A stretch of DNA of 64,000 nt from Symbiodinium natans (GCA_905221605.1 CAJNDS010001824.1:426548-490547); one strand, 5' to 3'. Counted from the first letter of the stretch, positions 47,790-60,316 are shown. Notes: generated by a model from the sequence alone, not told the origin. Made by a program: numbers and translations.

Positions 47790-48240
47790 CATCAGTTTGA
47801 CTGTCTCGAGAGGCCAACCATTCGCGCAGGATAGTGTGCGCAGCGCACTCCAAGATCTGCAAATCCCCCACAATTCATGCGTCGCATCGTCCCCTCCCAA
47901 GTTGCATCTGCGTCGCGACTCCATCCAACCATGCTTCGTAGCAATTTTCGCTGGCATACATCAAGCTGTTCATGCTGCTGTGCCGCCAGTGCCAATGCAA
48001 AAAGCCCGGATAAGTTGTGAGGGAATCTGGCTCAGACTTGGGGATGCGAAGCACATGGTTTGACGCGTATGCAGATTAAAACACAAACGAGCGTTCAACA
48101 AAAAAGGAACGACGTTTAGCGTCTGCCGTTGTTTGACAAGTGCCTGTCGAACCTCTACTTGTTGAACTTGCCCTGCGCTGCATGGATGCGGCGCGCCAAC
48201 TCTGCTACAGACTGGCGTCGACGGTTGTCGCAAAGTTTCG
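47790..48240 (-). pseudogene. Second type of non-LTR retrotransposon fragment
   Basis: The minus strand carries ELARRIHAAQGKFNK (about 48190-48235), several stops, then LALAAQQHEQLDVCQRKLLR and SMVGWSRDADATWEGTMRRM. The QRK-x-LR-x-(M/I)VGW pattern marks the region downstream of the RT domain in many dinoflagellate LINE-like elements. Stops and lost segments show decay. Confidence 0.6.
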
Positions 48241-48529
48241 GTTCATTGGCGAAGTGGCAATTGTGAAGAAGCGAGTTTTCGTCGCATTTGATGAGGCCAC
48301 GAACGCCAAGTCAGCGGTAGCAGAACAAAAATGTCGGGCCAGTGCCCAGAGCAGCGGGAAAAAACGGCTTCTCCACGCACTCTCGGATGGACACTCATGA
48401 TGTGAGTGGCGTTGCGCCAAGCGGCACAAGACTTTGGCAGCACACTACACCGCGCATTGGATGACTTTTCGACCCGCGAGATGTCTGCCCCGCATGGTAG
48501 TCTTACATGTTTGTACAGATTCAACTAAG

Positions 48530-48549
48530 TTTCGGGGGGGGGGGGGGGT
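48530..48549. repeat. Poly-G run
   Basis: About 16 consecutive G. The surrounding 48250-49390 contains nothing I can assign. Confidence 0.95.
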
Positions 48550-49397
48550 GTAAGGGCATAAGTGGTACAAAGTTCAAGATGTTCGAGCGATCGGCGATCG
48601 GCTCTTTCGGCCCATGCTTTGCCGTCTTCGCAGTCAGGCAAGACATGCGTGATCCCTACCGCAGACCTGCATAAATCTGCAGGAATCTGCATGCAACACC
48701 TTGCCTTGTCTCCGCAAAAGCCCTACAGGGCCGTGCTTCCAGAGCGGGACGATCTAGGTCATCGAGGATGGCATCGTGCATGCACATCAGCACGTCTTGC
48801 TTGTACGCGGCACTCGCAGCCTGTACGACTACAGCTGCTCTGGAAGATCGCTACAGCTCCTTCTCTCATCTCACTGTGGAGGAATCAAACGGCATACTCG
48901 AGATGGAGACTGCCTGTCCACTTCAGTCAACCAAACACAACGACAGGAAAATCTCAAAGACTGCGTCTCTAGCAGCCTTAAGGTGCAATATCTTACACGC
49001 TGGCTGGCCTGCTTCGGAGGCGTCCCTTGAGACCTAGTCCATGCACAAACTGATCCGCATCACCAACACCAAACCAGCAACTGGCATCTGCCTGCAGGAA
49101 AGTCTGGAGCGAAAGACGACTGAAGCCGGGCGGAGCAACCTTGCTCAATCATACACCGTCATGCACTCGGAGTTTTTTGGCAGAACATCGCATCACGAAG
49201 TCTGTCTGCATCTTGGCTGATGAGACTCGTGGGGCTTGGGGCATGCGGTGTCAGTCTCCAGGCCGCGCACATGCTAAGAAAACAGCCCCATGCATGCCTG
49301 CCCACTTTTGTGCGGCCACAGGCGCAAAGTCTTTGACTGCATGCGGAAAGGCCGGGTCCTCGGATGCACGATGTCCGGCATTCTTGCTGTTGTGTTC

Positions 49398-49458
49398 TTA
49401 GGGTTTAGGGTTTAGGGTTTAGGGTTTAGGGTCTAGGGTTTAGGGTTTAGGGTTTCGG
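49398..49458 (+). repeat. Interstitial telomeric array (TTTAGGG)
   Basis: About eight units with one TCTAGGG variant. Confidence 0.95.
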
Positions 49459-49535
49459 GTGATAGCAATCATGAAAGAGCATGGAAGAACCATATGGAAT
49501 CTCCTCCACGCAAGGCTGCGGGAGAGTCAAATGGT

Positions 49536-49628
49536 GGTTCCGATATTAGGGGTGCCTTATTGGGGTCTTTATAAACAGGAAATCCTACTATTTGGGGTCT
49601 ATATTAGGGTCCCCTATTGCCGTAAACC
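49536..49628. mobile_element. Foldback element with GGGGTGCC core
   Basis: Left arm GGTTCCGATATTAGGGGTGC. Reverse complement of the right arm: GGTTTACGGCAATAGGGGAC. About 93 bp, roughly 70% arm identity by eye. No clear target duplication. The region 49640-51730 that follows contains no recognisable gene. Confidence 0.5.
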
Positions 49629-51737
49629 TCCAAATGACCCCCCTGTGCACCATCTGTTAGCTCGCGATGCGCCTGTTTTATCTGGCTCCTGCGTTGGCTC
49701 TGAGGCGTGATTTTCATGCAAAGCGAGGGAAAGAAGATCCAGGAACTCTTTGCCAAACGGGCAATTTGTCTCTTAACAATTCCAGTGTCACTTGGCCAGG
49801 CCAGCCCCTTTTGAGCTGCGGCATCTGGCACGCGAGATGTGCTGGTACCGGCATGCAGGCGCACGTTTCAGCTGCAGCTTCCCATTGTACACAAGTGGAA
49901 CTCACGGGCTTCTGTCCGGTGAACGAGTATTTCTTTGCCTCGTCCGTTGTCGGTTCCTTCAGCGCATGGAAGGCTGAGAACTCTCCTGCAGCATGGGTTG
50001 CGAAGATGTAGGGGGGTCTTATGGACATCGCCTGACAGCTATCGAAGATAACTTCATATCATACAAAGAGGATCAAAGAGGCCGCTTCATCCTTGGAACT
50101 CTGAAAGATGTACAAACAACCCTTAAGTGCTTAGTGCTTCTATCCCCATGAAGTGCCCGAAAGGCAAGACCAGGTTTGTCTCCAGCGTCCTCGCAGTTAA
50201 AGTCCAAGTGAGGAGTGCGTCCGCCTGCGTCAGCACAGGTGATCTTGAAAGAAGTCAGCCGATGCTTCCAAGACCTTCTGACGCAAGACTTTGTGCACTC
50301 GCGTTCTTAACTCCGAGGCGTGCCGGACGGTGCTGCCACTGGTTCAGTAGAGAACGACTTCGCTGACTGGACAGCAATGGCAAGTGCATCTGTAAATATC
50401 TGTAAACATCTGGACATATCAAGGAGGCACCGAACATCACTGAACTTGTGATCCAGCACCATCGGCTAAGCATAAGATGCAGCACGCCGGCGAAGAGGAC
50501 CTGAATTCACAGCTCGTCGAAACTGACGGGCCCTCGCTAGCTAGGGGTCTACAGTCAGACGGTTCTCTTCTAGTCGGCTCACTGCCCCTACTGCCCCGCA
50601 ATGCTCCCTTTGGGAGGCATGGGTAAAAATTCCTGCAAGACAAGCCTCACAGAATCTGCAGATGAATCCCCGGCATCGTTCTCAAAAAACAACGCCATTC
50701 CGAAACCAACGAAGCGCTGCAGAGTTTGTGGCAGCCAGATGTTGCATCGTAAGCAGGGCCCAACGCTATGCAGATAAGGTCGGATAAAGCTTGAATAAAC
50801 TCACAAGGGCCCGACGACTCCGATTTCGGAGGCTCAAGGCCTAGCTGAGGTTTGCGATCGGTTGAGGGATCCCCTGTGAGAAGTGCGCGGTGGCCCTGAG
50901 GTGAGCTTCTAGCGAGGACACTACGCCCCCACCAGAGCCGACAAAAGATCATCCGGTAACGACAAGCGACATGCGCAGGGCGCCCACAAACAAGAACCTG
51001 CGCTCACCTCAGCGCCAGCGCCTCCCTAATGGCACATTTGGCACAACACAACGGCTTCACTCAGGGAGGAAGTCCGGAAGGCCACACGTCAATCGAGGTC
51101 TTCAGGCCACCCCCCGAAGTCCAGAAGCTTAAACGTTCTGAATCTTCATTGGAAGATATACCCGATGGAAAATGGTCTCTTGCTGGTCCTCACGTTGTCT
51201 CATCACCTTCTGCTAAGGCTCAGCATTACTGGGCATAAGAGGCCGGGAATGCGTTTTCAAGGACCCTCGGACGCTGTATGGAGGGCGCAATCCAGCATGG
51301 AAAAACCTGCACTGAATACATGTGGACCAACTGACCTTGGTAGGCTGCCCCTCACAGCTCGGCGTGCAGCTGAAATTTCAGCTGCAGAACATGGGTCCGC
51401 CAGACTTGCGAATCTCCGGCATCATGAGCGCTCGCTGAAACGCAGGGGGGGCATAGCTGCCTTTGAGGCCACGGTGTGGCATCGTCCTGCCAAACAAATG
51501 CCGAGAGGATATGGGAGAAAAAAACCTGCAGATGCCTGCTCGGAACGCTCTGTCTCATGCCCTATCACTGCTTTCCACAAAGTTTCTCCTGATATCGTCC
51601 GTGGTCTCACGCCAGCACATCAGTGAGTACGAGCCTTTGGTATTCTCTCCTGCACGCGGCACTGCGCCCTCAACAGTGGGCGCAAACGGAACCGCGGAGG
51701 CTGCTCAAGTGCGATTCCAAATGAAACTGCCCTGCTT

Positions 51738-52505
51738 TACAACCCTAAACCCTCAACCCTCAACCCTAAACCCTAAACCCTAAACCCTAAACCCTAAACC
51801 CTAAACCCTAAACCCTAAACCCTAAACCCTAAACCCTAAACCCTAAACCCTAAACCCTAAACCCTAAACCCTAAACCCTAACCTAAGGTCTCGCAGGTCC
51901 TGAAGCAGTGGCTGGGCGGCGTTTGAAGCCGCTGGACTCGGAGATCCAGGAAGTCGGCGAAGCGGACCCCGGACGAGACCCCGGACGAGAGCCTTGACGA
52001 GAGCCGCCAAAGCCACCTGAGCATAAACCCTAAACCCTAAACCCTAAACCCGAAACCCTAAACCCTAAACCCTACCACTCTCATGGGAGAACCCAAAAAG
52101 GAAAGGTTCGGTTCCGTCGCGGTTTGAGAATTCTGGGCGTTTTTGTTGGCTTCAGGGGAGGGTTTTAGAAGCTTCAGAACTTAACCCTAAACCCTATAAA
52201 CCCTAAACCCCCCACATTCTTCCACCCTAAACCTACATGGGAATCCTGAACCCGATCCCTAAACTCCGATCCCTAAACCCTAAACCATCCTAAACCCTAA
52301 ACCCCTAATCGTTAAACTCAACAGCCACATCCCAACCCTGCATCGGAAAAACTCGAGAACCCTCAAGGCTAAGGGATTGGTCAGAGAAGGGGGTGGCTTT
52401 GGGTTTAGGGCTGAGGGTTTAGGGTTTAGGGCTGAGGGTCTAGGGTTTAGGGCTGAGGGTTTAGGGCTAAGGGTTTAGGGCTAAGGGTTTAGGGTTTAGG
52501 GCCAA
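51738..52505. repeat. Block of telomeric arrays in both orientations
   Basis: CCCTAAA arrays at 51739-51888, 52022-52075 and about 52180-52300, then TTTAGGG with GGGCTGAGGG or GGGCTAAGGG variants at 52395-52502. A further short CCCTAAA group lies at 52935-52975. Confidence 0.93.
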
Positions 52506-52599
52506 GCGGGAGTTGTTGCGGCCGCTTTCGGTTAATGTTAGGGGCATGGCGGGGACGCCAACCTCCTCCCTCCCAGACACGCCCATAAAACCTTAAAAG

Positions 52600-52915
52600 C
52601 CCAACCTTAAGGCCCCCCAAAGCAAGCCACTCTTCCAGCTCGAAGCCATGGAGGACGCAGGCGATGAAGCCGAACGCTTGGAGAACTGCCCGGGTGCTCT
52701 TTCGACCCTCACTCTCGCGCACAGGACTGGCAAGGCTTCAGGATTTTGACTTTCAGGGTTTAGGGCTAAGGGGCCTGGTTGTAAGGAATGGTATTTTGAA
52801 AGCCTGTAAGGAAGAACACCAGGAGCTGAAGGACCAAGCACGATGGAGACTTGGGGGTGTACTACAGGCCTCGACGAGGGCTTCTTTGCAGCGTCGGGAG
52901 CAGCAGCTGCAAGGT
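52600..52915 (+). CDS. Possible plus-strand exons, helical protein
   Basis: Two segments look coding on the plus strand: MEDAGDEAERLENCPGALST (about 52648-52735) and ILKACKEEHQELKDQARWRL continuing to QRREQQLQ (about 52790-52910). They would form charged helices. This is one of the few plus-strand signals in the window. No family recognised. Confidence 0.3.
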
Positions 52916-53404
52916 AAGGGCATGACAAGCCTCCTAAACCCTGAACCCTAAACCCTAAACCCTATAAACCCTGAACCATGATGTCCCACTTCCTTTTCAT
53001 CTTACACGGCGCCCTGAACTGCAGGCCCGCGCCCGTCGGAAGGTCTAGCAAGCAAGGTCTAGCGTGGAATCCCTTTGCTTATGGTCCAAGCCTTGTCAAG
53101 ACTTCCAGTGCTGCTGGATGTCATCAAATGCTTCGGATTCCGCGTCCTGAGCACTCAAGGTTCAGCACAGTAGAGTCTGCAACTGCTGCCTACCTGAACT
53201 GAACAGGTGACATGACCGGATATCTCTGAGAGCATGGCACATGAGCCTCCGGAAGTGCTGTCGCCATAGTGCCGGGAGCTTGCGCTATGCACCACCCTTG
53301 CATCAAGCAAACTGCAGCTGTCTTGGGAGAATCATGCATTGAACATACCCCATGGCCTCTTTCTATGGCTCTTCACCTTTGAGCTGTTTCCGTGCAGATG
53401 ACAA

Positions 53405-53480
53405 AGGAAGAGAGAGACGGAGAGCGAGAGAGAGAGAGAGAGAGCAGAAAGAGAGGGAGAGAGAGAAAGAGAGAGATATG
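53405..53480. repeat. GA-rich microsatellite
   Basis: Imperfect AG/GAGA repeats. The overlapping open frames are compositional. Confidence 0.93.
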
Positions 53481-53687
53481 CACATATGCAAAGAGCGAGA
53501 GGGTGAGCGAGCGAGAGCTTGAATCGACCTTGCAAGCAATTGTTCTGAGGGCGCAGCAATGCGGAGCAGCCAGGGCTATGCAATCTCGCTTGAGCCAGCT
53601 TCCGAAACACGTTTTTCTTGCACCCAATGCCAAGCAAGCTTTCGTTGCAGATCCATGACTTATGTCACTTCTGTGTTTAGCTAATTC

Positions 53688-54735
53688 CTATAAACTCCTG
53701 CTGCACACACGCCTTGGCGGACCTCGCCAGGAATGGTACCGAGCTGGCAGATGTTGTTGGCGACGTTTGCAGAGCTTCAGGATGGTCGTGCTCTTGCGCT
53801 TGCACAATCCTGCAAGATGTTGCAGTACTTCCTCGATCGCCCTTCTCTGCACCCTTAGCTGCCTTACATAAGTGGGCAACCAACCAAGAGTTCCGCACAT
53901 CGTCCTTCACACCCGCCGTGACGGGCGATCTTGCAAACAGTTCCGCTGGGCTGCGCCAACACTTGATCCAGAATGGCGTCACAAAGAATATGGTTGCCAG
54001 TGTCTTCTTGTCGACATCGACGTAGCTACAGACGAAAGAGGCGGAAGCTTAGGTGAGAAGGGCAATACATCCATCCCAAGAGTCGATGAAAACCACGTCG
54101 CCGGCACGAGGACTGTAAACCTAAGCGCCGATAGAGAAACGCCCTTCTGCTATGTCAAGGGCCACAAACCGAGACCCCGACTATCGGTGGGATGCCGTCG
54201 AGCATCTCCTGCAGGCTCGCCGTGTGTCGCTCAAGGAAACAACTCTATTCAAATCAAAAACCAGGATCCTACACGTATCGCAGGTAAAAAGAATCTACAT
54301 ACAAGGCCCATATTTCTACGACATGCCTACCATATTTCGGGGCTGCCCTTCTGGTTCCCATATGGCTTCCCTTAGCGGCCTTCGTATAGAACTTCTTGTC
54401 TGGGTAGAAGTTCTGCAAGTCAATCGTCTCGAAGAAGTGCGCATTCCTTACAGATGCCACACGTCCACAACAACATCTCGAGTGCCTTTTCTGGAGGTCT
54501 CTCATAAGGATTGTAGCACTTTGATCGCTTTGGGGGGAGAAACACCCTCTTATCAGCTGCGGCTCAGATATCTTTGGAGAGCATCCTTCTGGACCGGATG
54601 CAAAAGCAACTCTCCACCCGAGGTCTCCTCAGGGACTCGCAAGTACCTCAGCTCGTTAAGGCCAGCCGTGAGTAGCAAGGTTTTAGACAGGGCAGGCACA
54701 TAGAAAGCGACTACATTGACTGCACTATTACGCAA
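53688..54735 (-). CDS. Unassigned multi-exon gene, probable
   Basis: Minus-strand segments with strong protein character: VNVVAFYVPALSKTLLLTAG continuing to NELRYLRVPEETSGGELLLH (about 54570-54720), HFFETIDLQNFYPDKKFYTK (about 54330-54440), VDVDKKTLATIFFVTPFWIK (about 53950-54025) and VRQLRVQRRAIEEVLQHLAG (about 53790-53870, ending in a basic tail at 53688). No domain recognised. The long plus-strand frame at 54152-54703 is taken as a shadow. Confidence 0.4.
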
Positions 54736-55047
54736 GAGTCACCAAACTTTGACAGTCCAGGGCACACATTGACCGAAAGAGTGCTTCCAGGTCTGACGCT
54801 GTCCATGTGCACATTGCCTTCGCGGCGCCGGCCACCTGAGAGGTGCAACGAAAAGCTTAGTGCCACAAGATGCCACAAGCATCAAAGGGGTTCTCCGGGC
54901 ACGTCACCTGGCACCATTTGCCGCACGACGCAGGGCAGAAAGGCGCGCCCTGAGCTGGGGCAGCGCTCCAGCTGGCAGCTGACCCCAGGCAGTGCATCGA
55001 GCTCTGCCCTGATCAGGTCCAAGGGGAATTGGCCTGATCAAAGATGT

Positions 55048-55147
55048 CTGGGTATTTCCCAGATAGGGGTACCCTTTGAAAACCCCAAATAGAATAGAAT
55101 CCCTTGACAGGACCCCCAAAAGGGTATCCCAAATTTCGGAAACCCCC
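55048..55147. mobile_element. Foldback element with GGGTACCCTTT core
   Basis: Left arm contains TTTCCCAGATAGGGGTACCC. Reverse complement of the right arm contains TTTCCGAAATTTGGGATACC. About 100 bp. Its core resembles motifs inside the hairpin at 28848-28969. Confidence 0.55.
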
Positions 55148-55858
55148 ATGTTGAAGAACTTCAGAACAAGGTGTGCGCCCTCCCGGTTTGGACAAGCCTG
55201 GAGGAAAGGCCTGCAACAAGGTCCGCGTTGTCTCCTCTGCGCGCTGCAGATAGGATTCTGGGGCAGCTGTCGCTGCCGTCATGCGGAAGCCTGCAGGATT
55301 TACATCGTGCGAAGTGCGCAATCAAAGGTAACAGAAACGACTGGGAGCAGCACCTTCTTGAATGAGAACGTCAGTCTTTGTGTACCCCAGCTTTGTGTAG
55401 TCCGAAGCTGGTGCATCCTCAGCGAACGGGAAAAAGGGTCTGAACACGTCTGAGTCGCTTCTGTACCGGAGATGCTTTGCGTGACATGTCGTAGACACCT
55501 GGCTCCTCTATTCCATCATGTCAGCAACCACTTGTTGAATGAAGTTGAGCTCTTCGAGGGTGCTTCTCACATCAGTCCGTTTTCATTTACCAAGTCTCTG
55601 GGCCATTAGGTTCAAGTCTAGAAGGACGTGGGCTAAGCCCGGGACCTTCCGACCAAAGGACTGTGAGGAAGTTGTCTCTTTGCTGTTGCAATATGTAGCA
55701 ATTAGTAGTAGGAGATGCCATACTGGGGCTTAGATTAGCTTTCAACAGCTCTGTCTATCTGACATGGTCGAACGCGCCCCAGTCAACCAATCGCCACCAG
55801 GCCGCCGGATCGCGGCCCAATCGCCACTCCGCAAAGCGCCGGGCTTGGGAGCCTCCTA

Positions 55859-56153
55859 ATCACCCGTATGGGATCCGCTGCTCATGGAGTTGCGCAATGA
55901 ACAATGAAAGACAAAACTTTGAAACACCAACAAAAAAAACAGAGCCGTTTGGCTTCTTTTTTGGGGGGAGCATGTGTTGGACTGTGCATCTCTTGCCGCC
56001 TGAAGCTGCTGCGGAAGCGGACTGCTCCAGAAGCCGGTCGCTGGCTTCTCGGCAGACCTCTTGGGAAATGGCGCCAGGCAGCACCAGAACCTGGCACTCT
56101 GAAGACTTTGACAGAGATTGCCAGGCATCTCCACTGGACTCACTGGACATCAC
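55859..56153 (-). CDS. Unassigned exon-like open frame
   Basis: The minus strand reads SSESSGDAWQSLSKSSECQV, then LVLPGAISQEVCREASDRLL and SVFFVGVSKFCLSLFIAQLH. LPG-x-(I/L)S-x-E-x-C resembles the start of some 2-oxoglutarate-dependent oxygenase domains, but the iron-binding residues are not present, so this is only a suggestion. Confidence 0.35.
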
Positions 56154-57514
56154 TGGGCGATTTCCGGCTAAGGGCGCCAGGCTGCTGGGCTCTGGCCGCC
56201 GACCAGCGCCAACAGATCCCCACGCTGCAGGCCCAACCCTCCTGTCGCGCCCACGGCACTCTGCACCACGCGGGCCGCCGCGCCTCTGTCATGCAAGGCG
56301 TACGTGGCAGACGTCGTGTGGGAGGCATGTCACTTGCCCGTCTGATCTGACGCCTTGAAGTGGGCGCAGGCCACCAATGGTGTTCTGGACGAGCCATGCC
56401 AGCCTCATTCCCTGCAATGAAAGCCCTCTAGCTGCTCTAGCTGTATGCTTCCAACTATGTTGAACTCGTGCTGAGCTCTTGTTATCTCTCCCTCTTTTAG
56501 AGATTTCGCTCTGCTCGACCTTCAAGCCTGAGGGCTCGAGGGCAACGGGAGAAGGAACATGGTGACATGTGGTGACTGTCCGAGTGACGGCTTGTCTTGC
56601 GCATTCACCCTCAAAATGCATTGCATGCTCGATTTGTCAACACCTCCTCTCGGAAATGAAACACCTAGGGCAGGATGCCTGACGTTTTGTCAAGAAACGC
56701 TGCCGTCAACCAATGGGTCACCGGACCAGTCAGTCAATTAGCCTGGCAACGCTCCCTAAATATCCCTAAATGCAGGTTGCAGCCAAAGCTGTAGTCTCGT
56801 CATGTCTCGTCTCGGGTCCTGGTGTGATCCGGTGGGTACATGTCGGTGCCTGTGGATTCAGCACTGGGAGCGACTGGCTCCGGAATTTGGAGCTCGTCCT
56901 CCTGACGAACCACCTGCTTCTTGTGAGCAGACGGGCTGCCCTCCAGACAGAGGGCATGCCCTTGCCTGTGGTCTTGACATAGCGACATAGCGACACAGTG
57001 TCAACGTGTGGACTTTCGTGCAAGTCCTCTCGCAGTCTGCCGCCTACGAACGAGCTCGGGAGCAGCTTTGGCAGAACCTGGATCAGTAGGGCAGCATGAA
57101 TGCCACGAGAGGACTGGCCTTGCGCAACGTCCACGCACGGCGCGCGGTGGGCTCACCGGGGTCAGCACTCGGGGCGGCTGACCGACTTAGCGCCTGTCGG
57201 CCATGGCATCCTTGGCTTCCGAAGCATCCCAAAAACATCCGCAGCAAAAGCCCGAAAAGGGAGCCCCCCAGAAGAAATCAACTCTCCCCTCCCCCACATC
57301 CCCCCCCCCCTTGCGAGTAAGAAAGTCTCAAAGAAAAACGTCGAACAGATGGGCTTCTTGGGGGAGGGGGTGGGGGGGGACGGGGACTCAGAGAGATCTC
57401 TGAAATTTCATGGGAGTTCCTGGGAGCTCTGGGACTCCGGCATCGGGAGAACCGAAGGCGAGGCCAAGGCTCGGCAGCATCGGCCTCTCAAATCTGACGC
57501 TCTGCTTCGTTCTG

Positions 57515-57700
57515 GGTATGAGGGGGGGGGGACAAGGGGGGGGGGGGTGTTAGGAGAGGGGTATTAAGGGGGATGAGGGGGCATAAGAAGGGTCATTAGG
57601 AGGGTTCTTGTGGATAGAAGGGGGGGTACAAGAGATCAGAAGGGGGGTAGTAAGGGGGATATAAACAGGGTGCAGGGGGGTACAAGGGGTTGCCTTTGCT
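57515..57700 (+). repeat. G-rich, quadruplex-prone tract
   Basis: Many runs of four to twelve G separated by TA-, AA- or AT-containing spacers (GGGGTATTAAGGGGG, GGGGGGTAGTAAGGGGG). Strong G strand asymmetry. No coding signal. Confidence 0.85.
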
Positions 57701-58479
57701 CTGGTCGCTACGAGTAGCACAGACATGAGGCTCCAGCGTTGCGAAGGAAGATGGCTCCTCACGAGGCTTCAAAAGCTTAACGCTCTGGGGCGTGGCTTCT
57801 GAAGCTTAAGACTCGTCCAACTTGTTTTGAAGATGTCTCAATCCCGCCAGGGGATGATCCCGACCTGCTGCGTGGCGAAGCGCGCTGCGAAGCACGAAAC
57901 GAGTCGGGCGGCGAACGAAGCACTTTGCAAAGAGCATCGGGAAGCACCGATGTTGCTTTTGGCAGTGCGGCAGTGCGACCTTCTACGTAACACAGGAGCT
58001 AGCTGCATGCTGAAGGTGCGCAGAGCGTCCTCTTCTAATGGTTCTTGGGAACTCCGTTGTCACCTGCGTCTCTCGTGCTTTGCCATGCTGCATTCAGTCC
58101 TGGTCAGGATCCTCGGCCAACACCTAAGGAAACGGTCAAGTAGGAGCCAAGTCTCTAAACATCCGAGACTTGCTGAGGCTCAAGCAGGCATTTCCGAAGG
58201 GGATGGCTTCTTTGAGCCTTCGAAGAAGCAGGACAGGTCCAGGCCTCAGAAGTCAATCGGAGTGGCGAGATGCGCTGGAAGGCGTCGAAAGAGTTCTCAC
58301 ATGGGACTGCTCCTGCATCTTGGTTGCATACCATCTTTGGCCCAATGGTCCTGAAGGCAAGCATATTCCAGCCTTGCTGGGACATTCCTGGCATCTTCCG
58401 GCCTGCAGTATTTCACACCAGGACTTTCGGAGGTGCACCAAGTCGGACAGCATCATCAGGACCTGAGGAGATCCACTGA

Positions 58480-58910
58480 CTACGCGATTGCCGCTGTAAG
58501 CCTCGCTTTACACTTTTCTACATCGTCAAGCAACGACAGCACACATGACGACAAGCTGACGCTCGGGTACCACACCATCTGCGCACGGTCACTTCGGAGC
58601 TTGTCACCATTGCGCGCAGGGCCCTCAGAGAGCTCCTGGGCCAGCAGATGCAGGCAGATGCACGACGCCCACGACATCTTCTTGTCACCCAAGGAATCGC
58701 ATGGCCTTGATCTTCTCCTTCATCTTGTTCTCCACCCTGTCCAGGAAAGCTTTGTCCTTGGCTTGGCAGAAAACCGCGCCAGGGCCCAAGGCACTGAAGC
58801 AAAGCAGCAGACCATCTCCAGGATCTTCATGGCTGCCAAGAAGTCGTTGTCGTCCGTTGAGGTGTCCCTGCGGTTCTCAAAGTACCTGCCAGAAATGGGG
58901 TCTTGAGATG
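58480..58910 (-). CDS. Unassigned exon-like segments
   Basis: Minus-strand pieces: DPISGRYFENRRDTSTDDND continuing to FLAAMKILE (about 58825-58905), CQAKDKAFLDRVENKMKEKI then KAMRFLG (about 58690-58765), and QELSEGPARNGDKLRSDRAQ (about 58560-58640). They look like exons of one helical protein. No family recognised. Confidence 0.35.
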
Positions 58911-59799
58911 TTGCATGCTGTGACATGCCAGGACATGTGCACCACATGGGGAAGGGCACTCTTCCACCTCTGTGCATTGCTGGTGCAAGACCTGTCGCAA
59001 ATGCCAAAGCTCGTGTCTGCAGTCCGCTCCATTCGAAGGTGCCGGCAGGTGCCAGTGCTCATGGGAGGTTTTTCCTATCCGGGCAGTTCTCTAAATCATG
59101 GCCAGTTTGGGGGTACGGTACCCTAAGTATGAGATTCCATATCACAATAGGAATCCCAGTAAGTGCTAGGCCGGGCCTACAGCCTACAGCGTACTCAAAG
59201 CAATCAACGTGCAACAAAGTTTCTGAACGAACCAACACTATGAGAGAAGCAGACCATCAGCAACTTGGAGGAATTCCTTCGGATCCCACCCTCGAGCCTC
59301 AACTAGCAACACACCCCAAACAGCCCATCATCGCCACAAAGTGCACGTACCGGGCGCATCCCTCCCTGGCCTTGATCAGCAGATCCGACGCACCCGAGCT
59401 TGTTGCCTTGCAATCTCACGAAAGTCTGGGATGCACATGGCCGGGTGCATCGAGGTGGCATCTTGCTCGATTGTGGATTGCGGAAACTGCTCCGGCCTGT
59501 GTCGACTTGCTCAGATCTCTGACCTGGGCAAAAACTCAATGGACAGTTTACCTTCAGTTTAAGCACCACACCTCGGGTGTCGGGACTCGCTCACGTTGAA
59601 TGTTGAGGCTCTGGGTATCAAACACATGTTTGGGAAAGCAAAAGGAACAGACTTTAGAACACATCGGTTTTGCGTGCATAGATGGGTGTCCACATTTGCA
59701 TCACAACAAATGCCGTGGAGTCTTGGCTTTTTGGTAGGCGCGGAGCGTGGGAACGTGCCCTGACCCCGCAAACATGTTCGCGAAACGTCAGGTACGACC

Positions 59800-59966
59800 T
59801 CATGCCGACAGACCGACAGACCGACAGACACAAACACAGACAGAGACACCGACACGGACACCGACACTGACACCGACACCGACACAGACACAGACGCAGA
59901 CGCAGATGCAGATGCAAACGCAGGCGCAGACGCAGACGCAGACGCACGCTCGCACGCACACACGCA

Positions 59967-60002
<36 letters not shown>

Positions 60003-60080
60003 GACACAAAGACACAAAGACACAAACACACGAACACACCAACACGCAAACACGCAAACACGCAAGCACGCAAACCCGCA
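59800..60080. repeat. Compound microsatellite (ACCGACAG / ACGCAG / CA / ACACAAAG)
   Basis: Successive blocks: CGACAGAC and GACACC units (59805-59890), CAGACG units (59890-59950), a CA dinucleotide run (about 59970-60000), then GACACAAA and ACACGCAA units (60000-60080). Confidence 0.95.
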
Positions 60081-60183
60081 AGCACACCTGGTGAGCTCAG
60101 CTCCTAACAATGTCCAGGCGCCGCTGCGCACGGTCTCTTTGCCTCTCAGGGCGCGGCTTCGAGGATGTTTACGGGGTTCACTC

Positions 60184-60316
60184 GGAGGTTCAGGGTACTT
60201 CTTAACCCAATACTAACTGCACGTATAACCCAATTAGAACCAGATTAGGGCACTTAGGGTGTTTATAAGTGGTTATAAGTACAGTTATCATTGGTTAATA
60301 GGTACCATGAGCCTCC
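60184..60316. mobile_element. Long-armed foldback element
   Basis: 133 bp. Left arm GGAGGTTCAGGGTACTTCTT and reverse complement of the right arm GGAGGCTCATGGTACCTATT remain alignable for about 35 bases. No clear target duplication. Rich in TTATAA and AACCC motifs inside. Confidence 0.7.

Noticed and set aside
54152-54703. A 183-residue plus-strand open frame
   Set aside because: Minus-strand frames over the same bases have better protein composition, and the plus frame resembles no family. It remains possible but weaker.
59559-60131. Cys/Val-rich and Thr/Gln-rich open frames on both strands
   Set aside because: Products of the CA and GACACA microsatellites.
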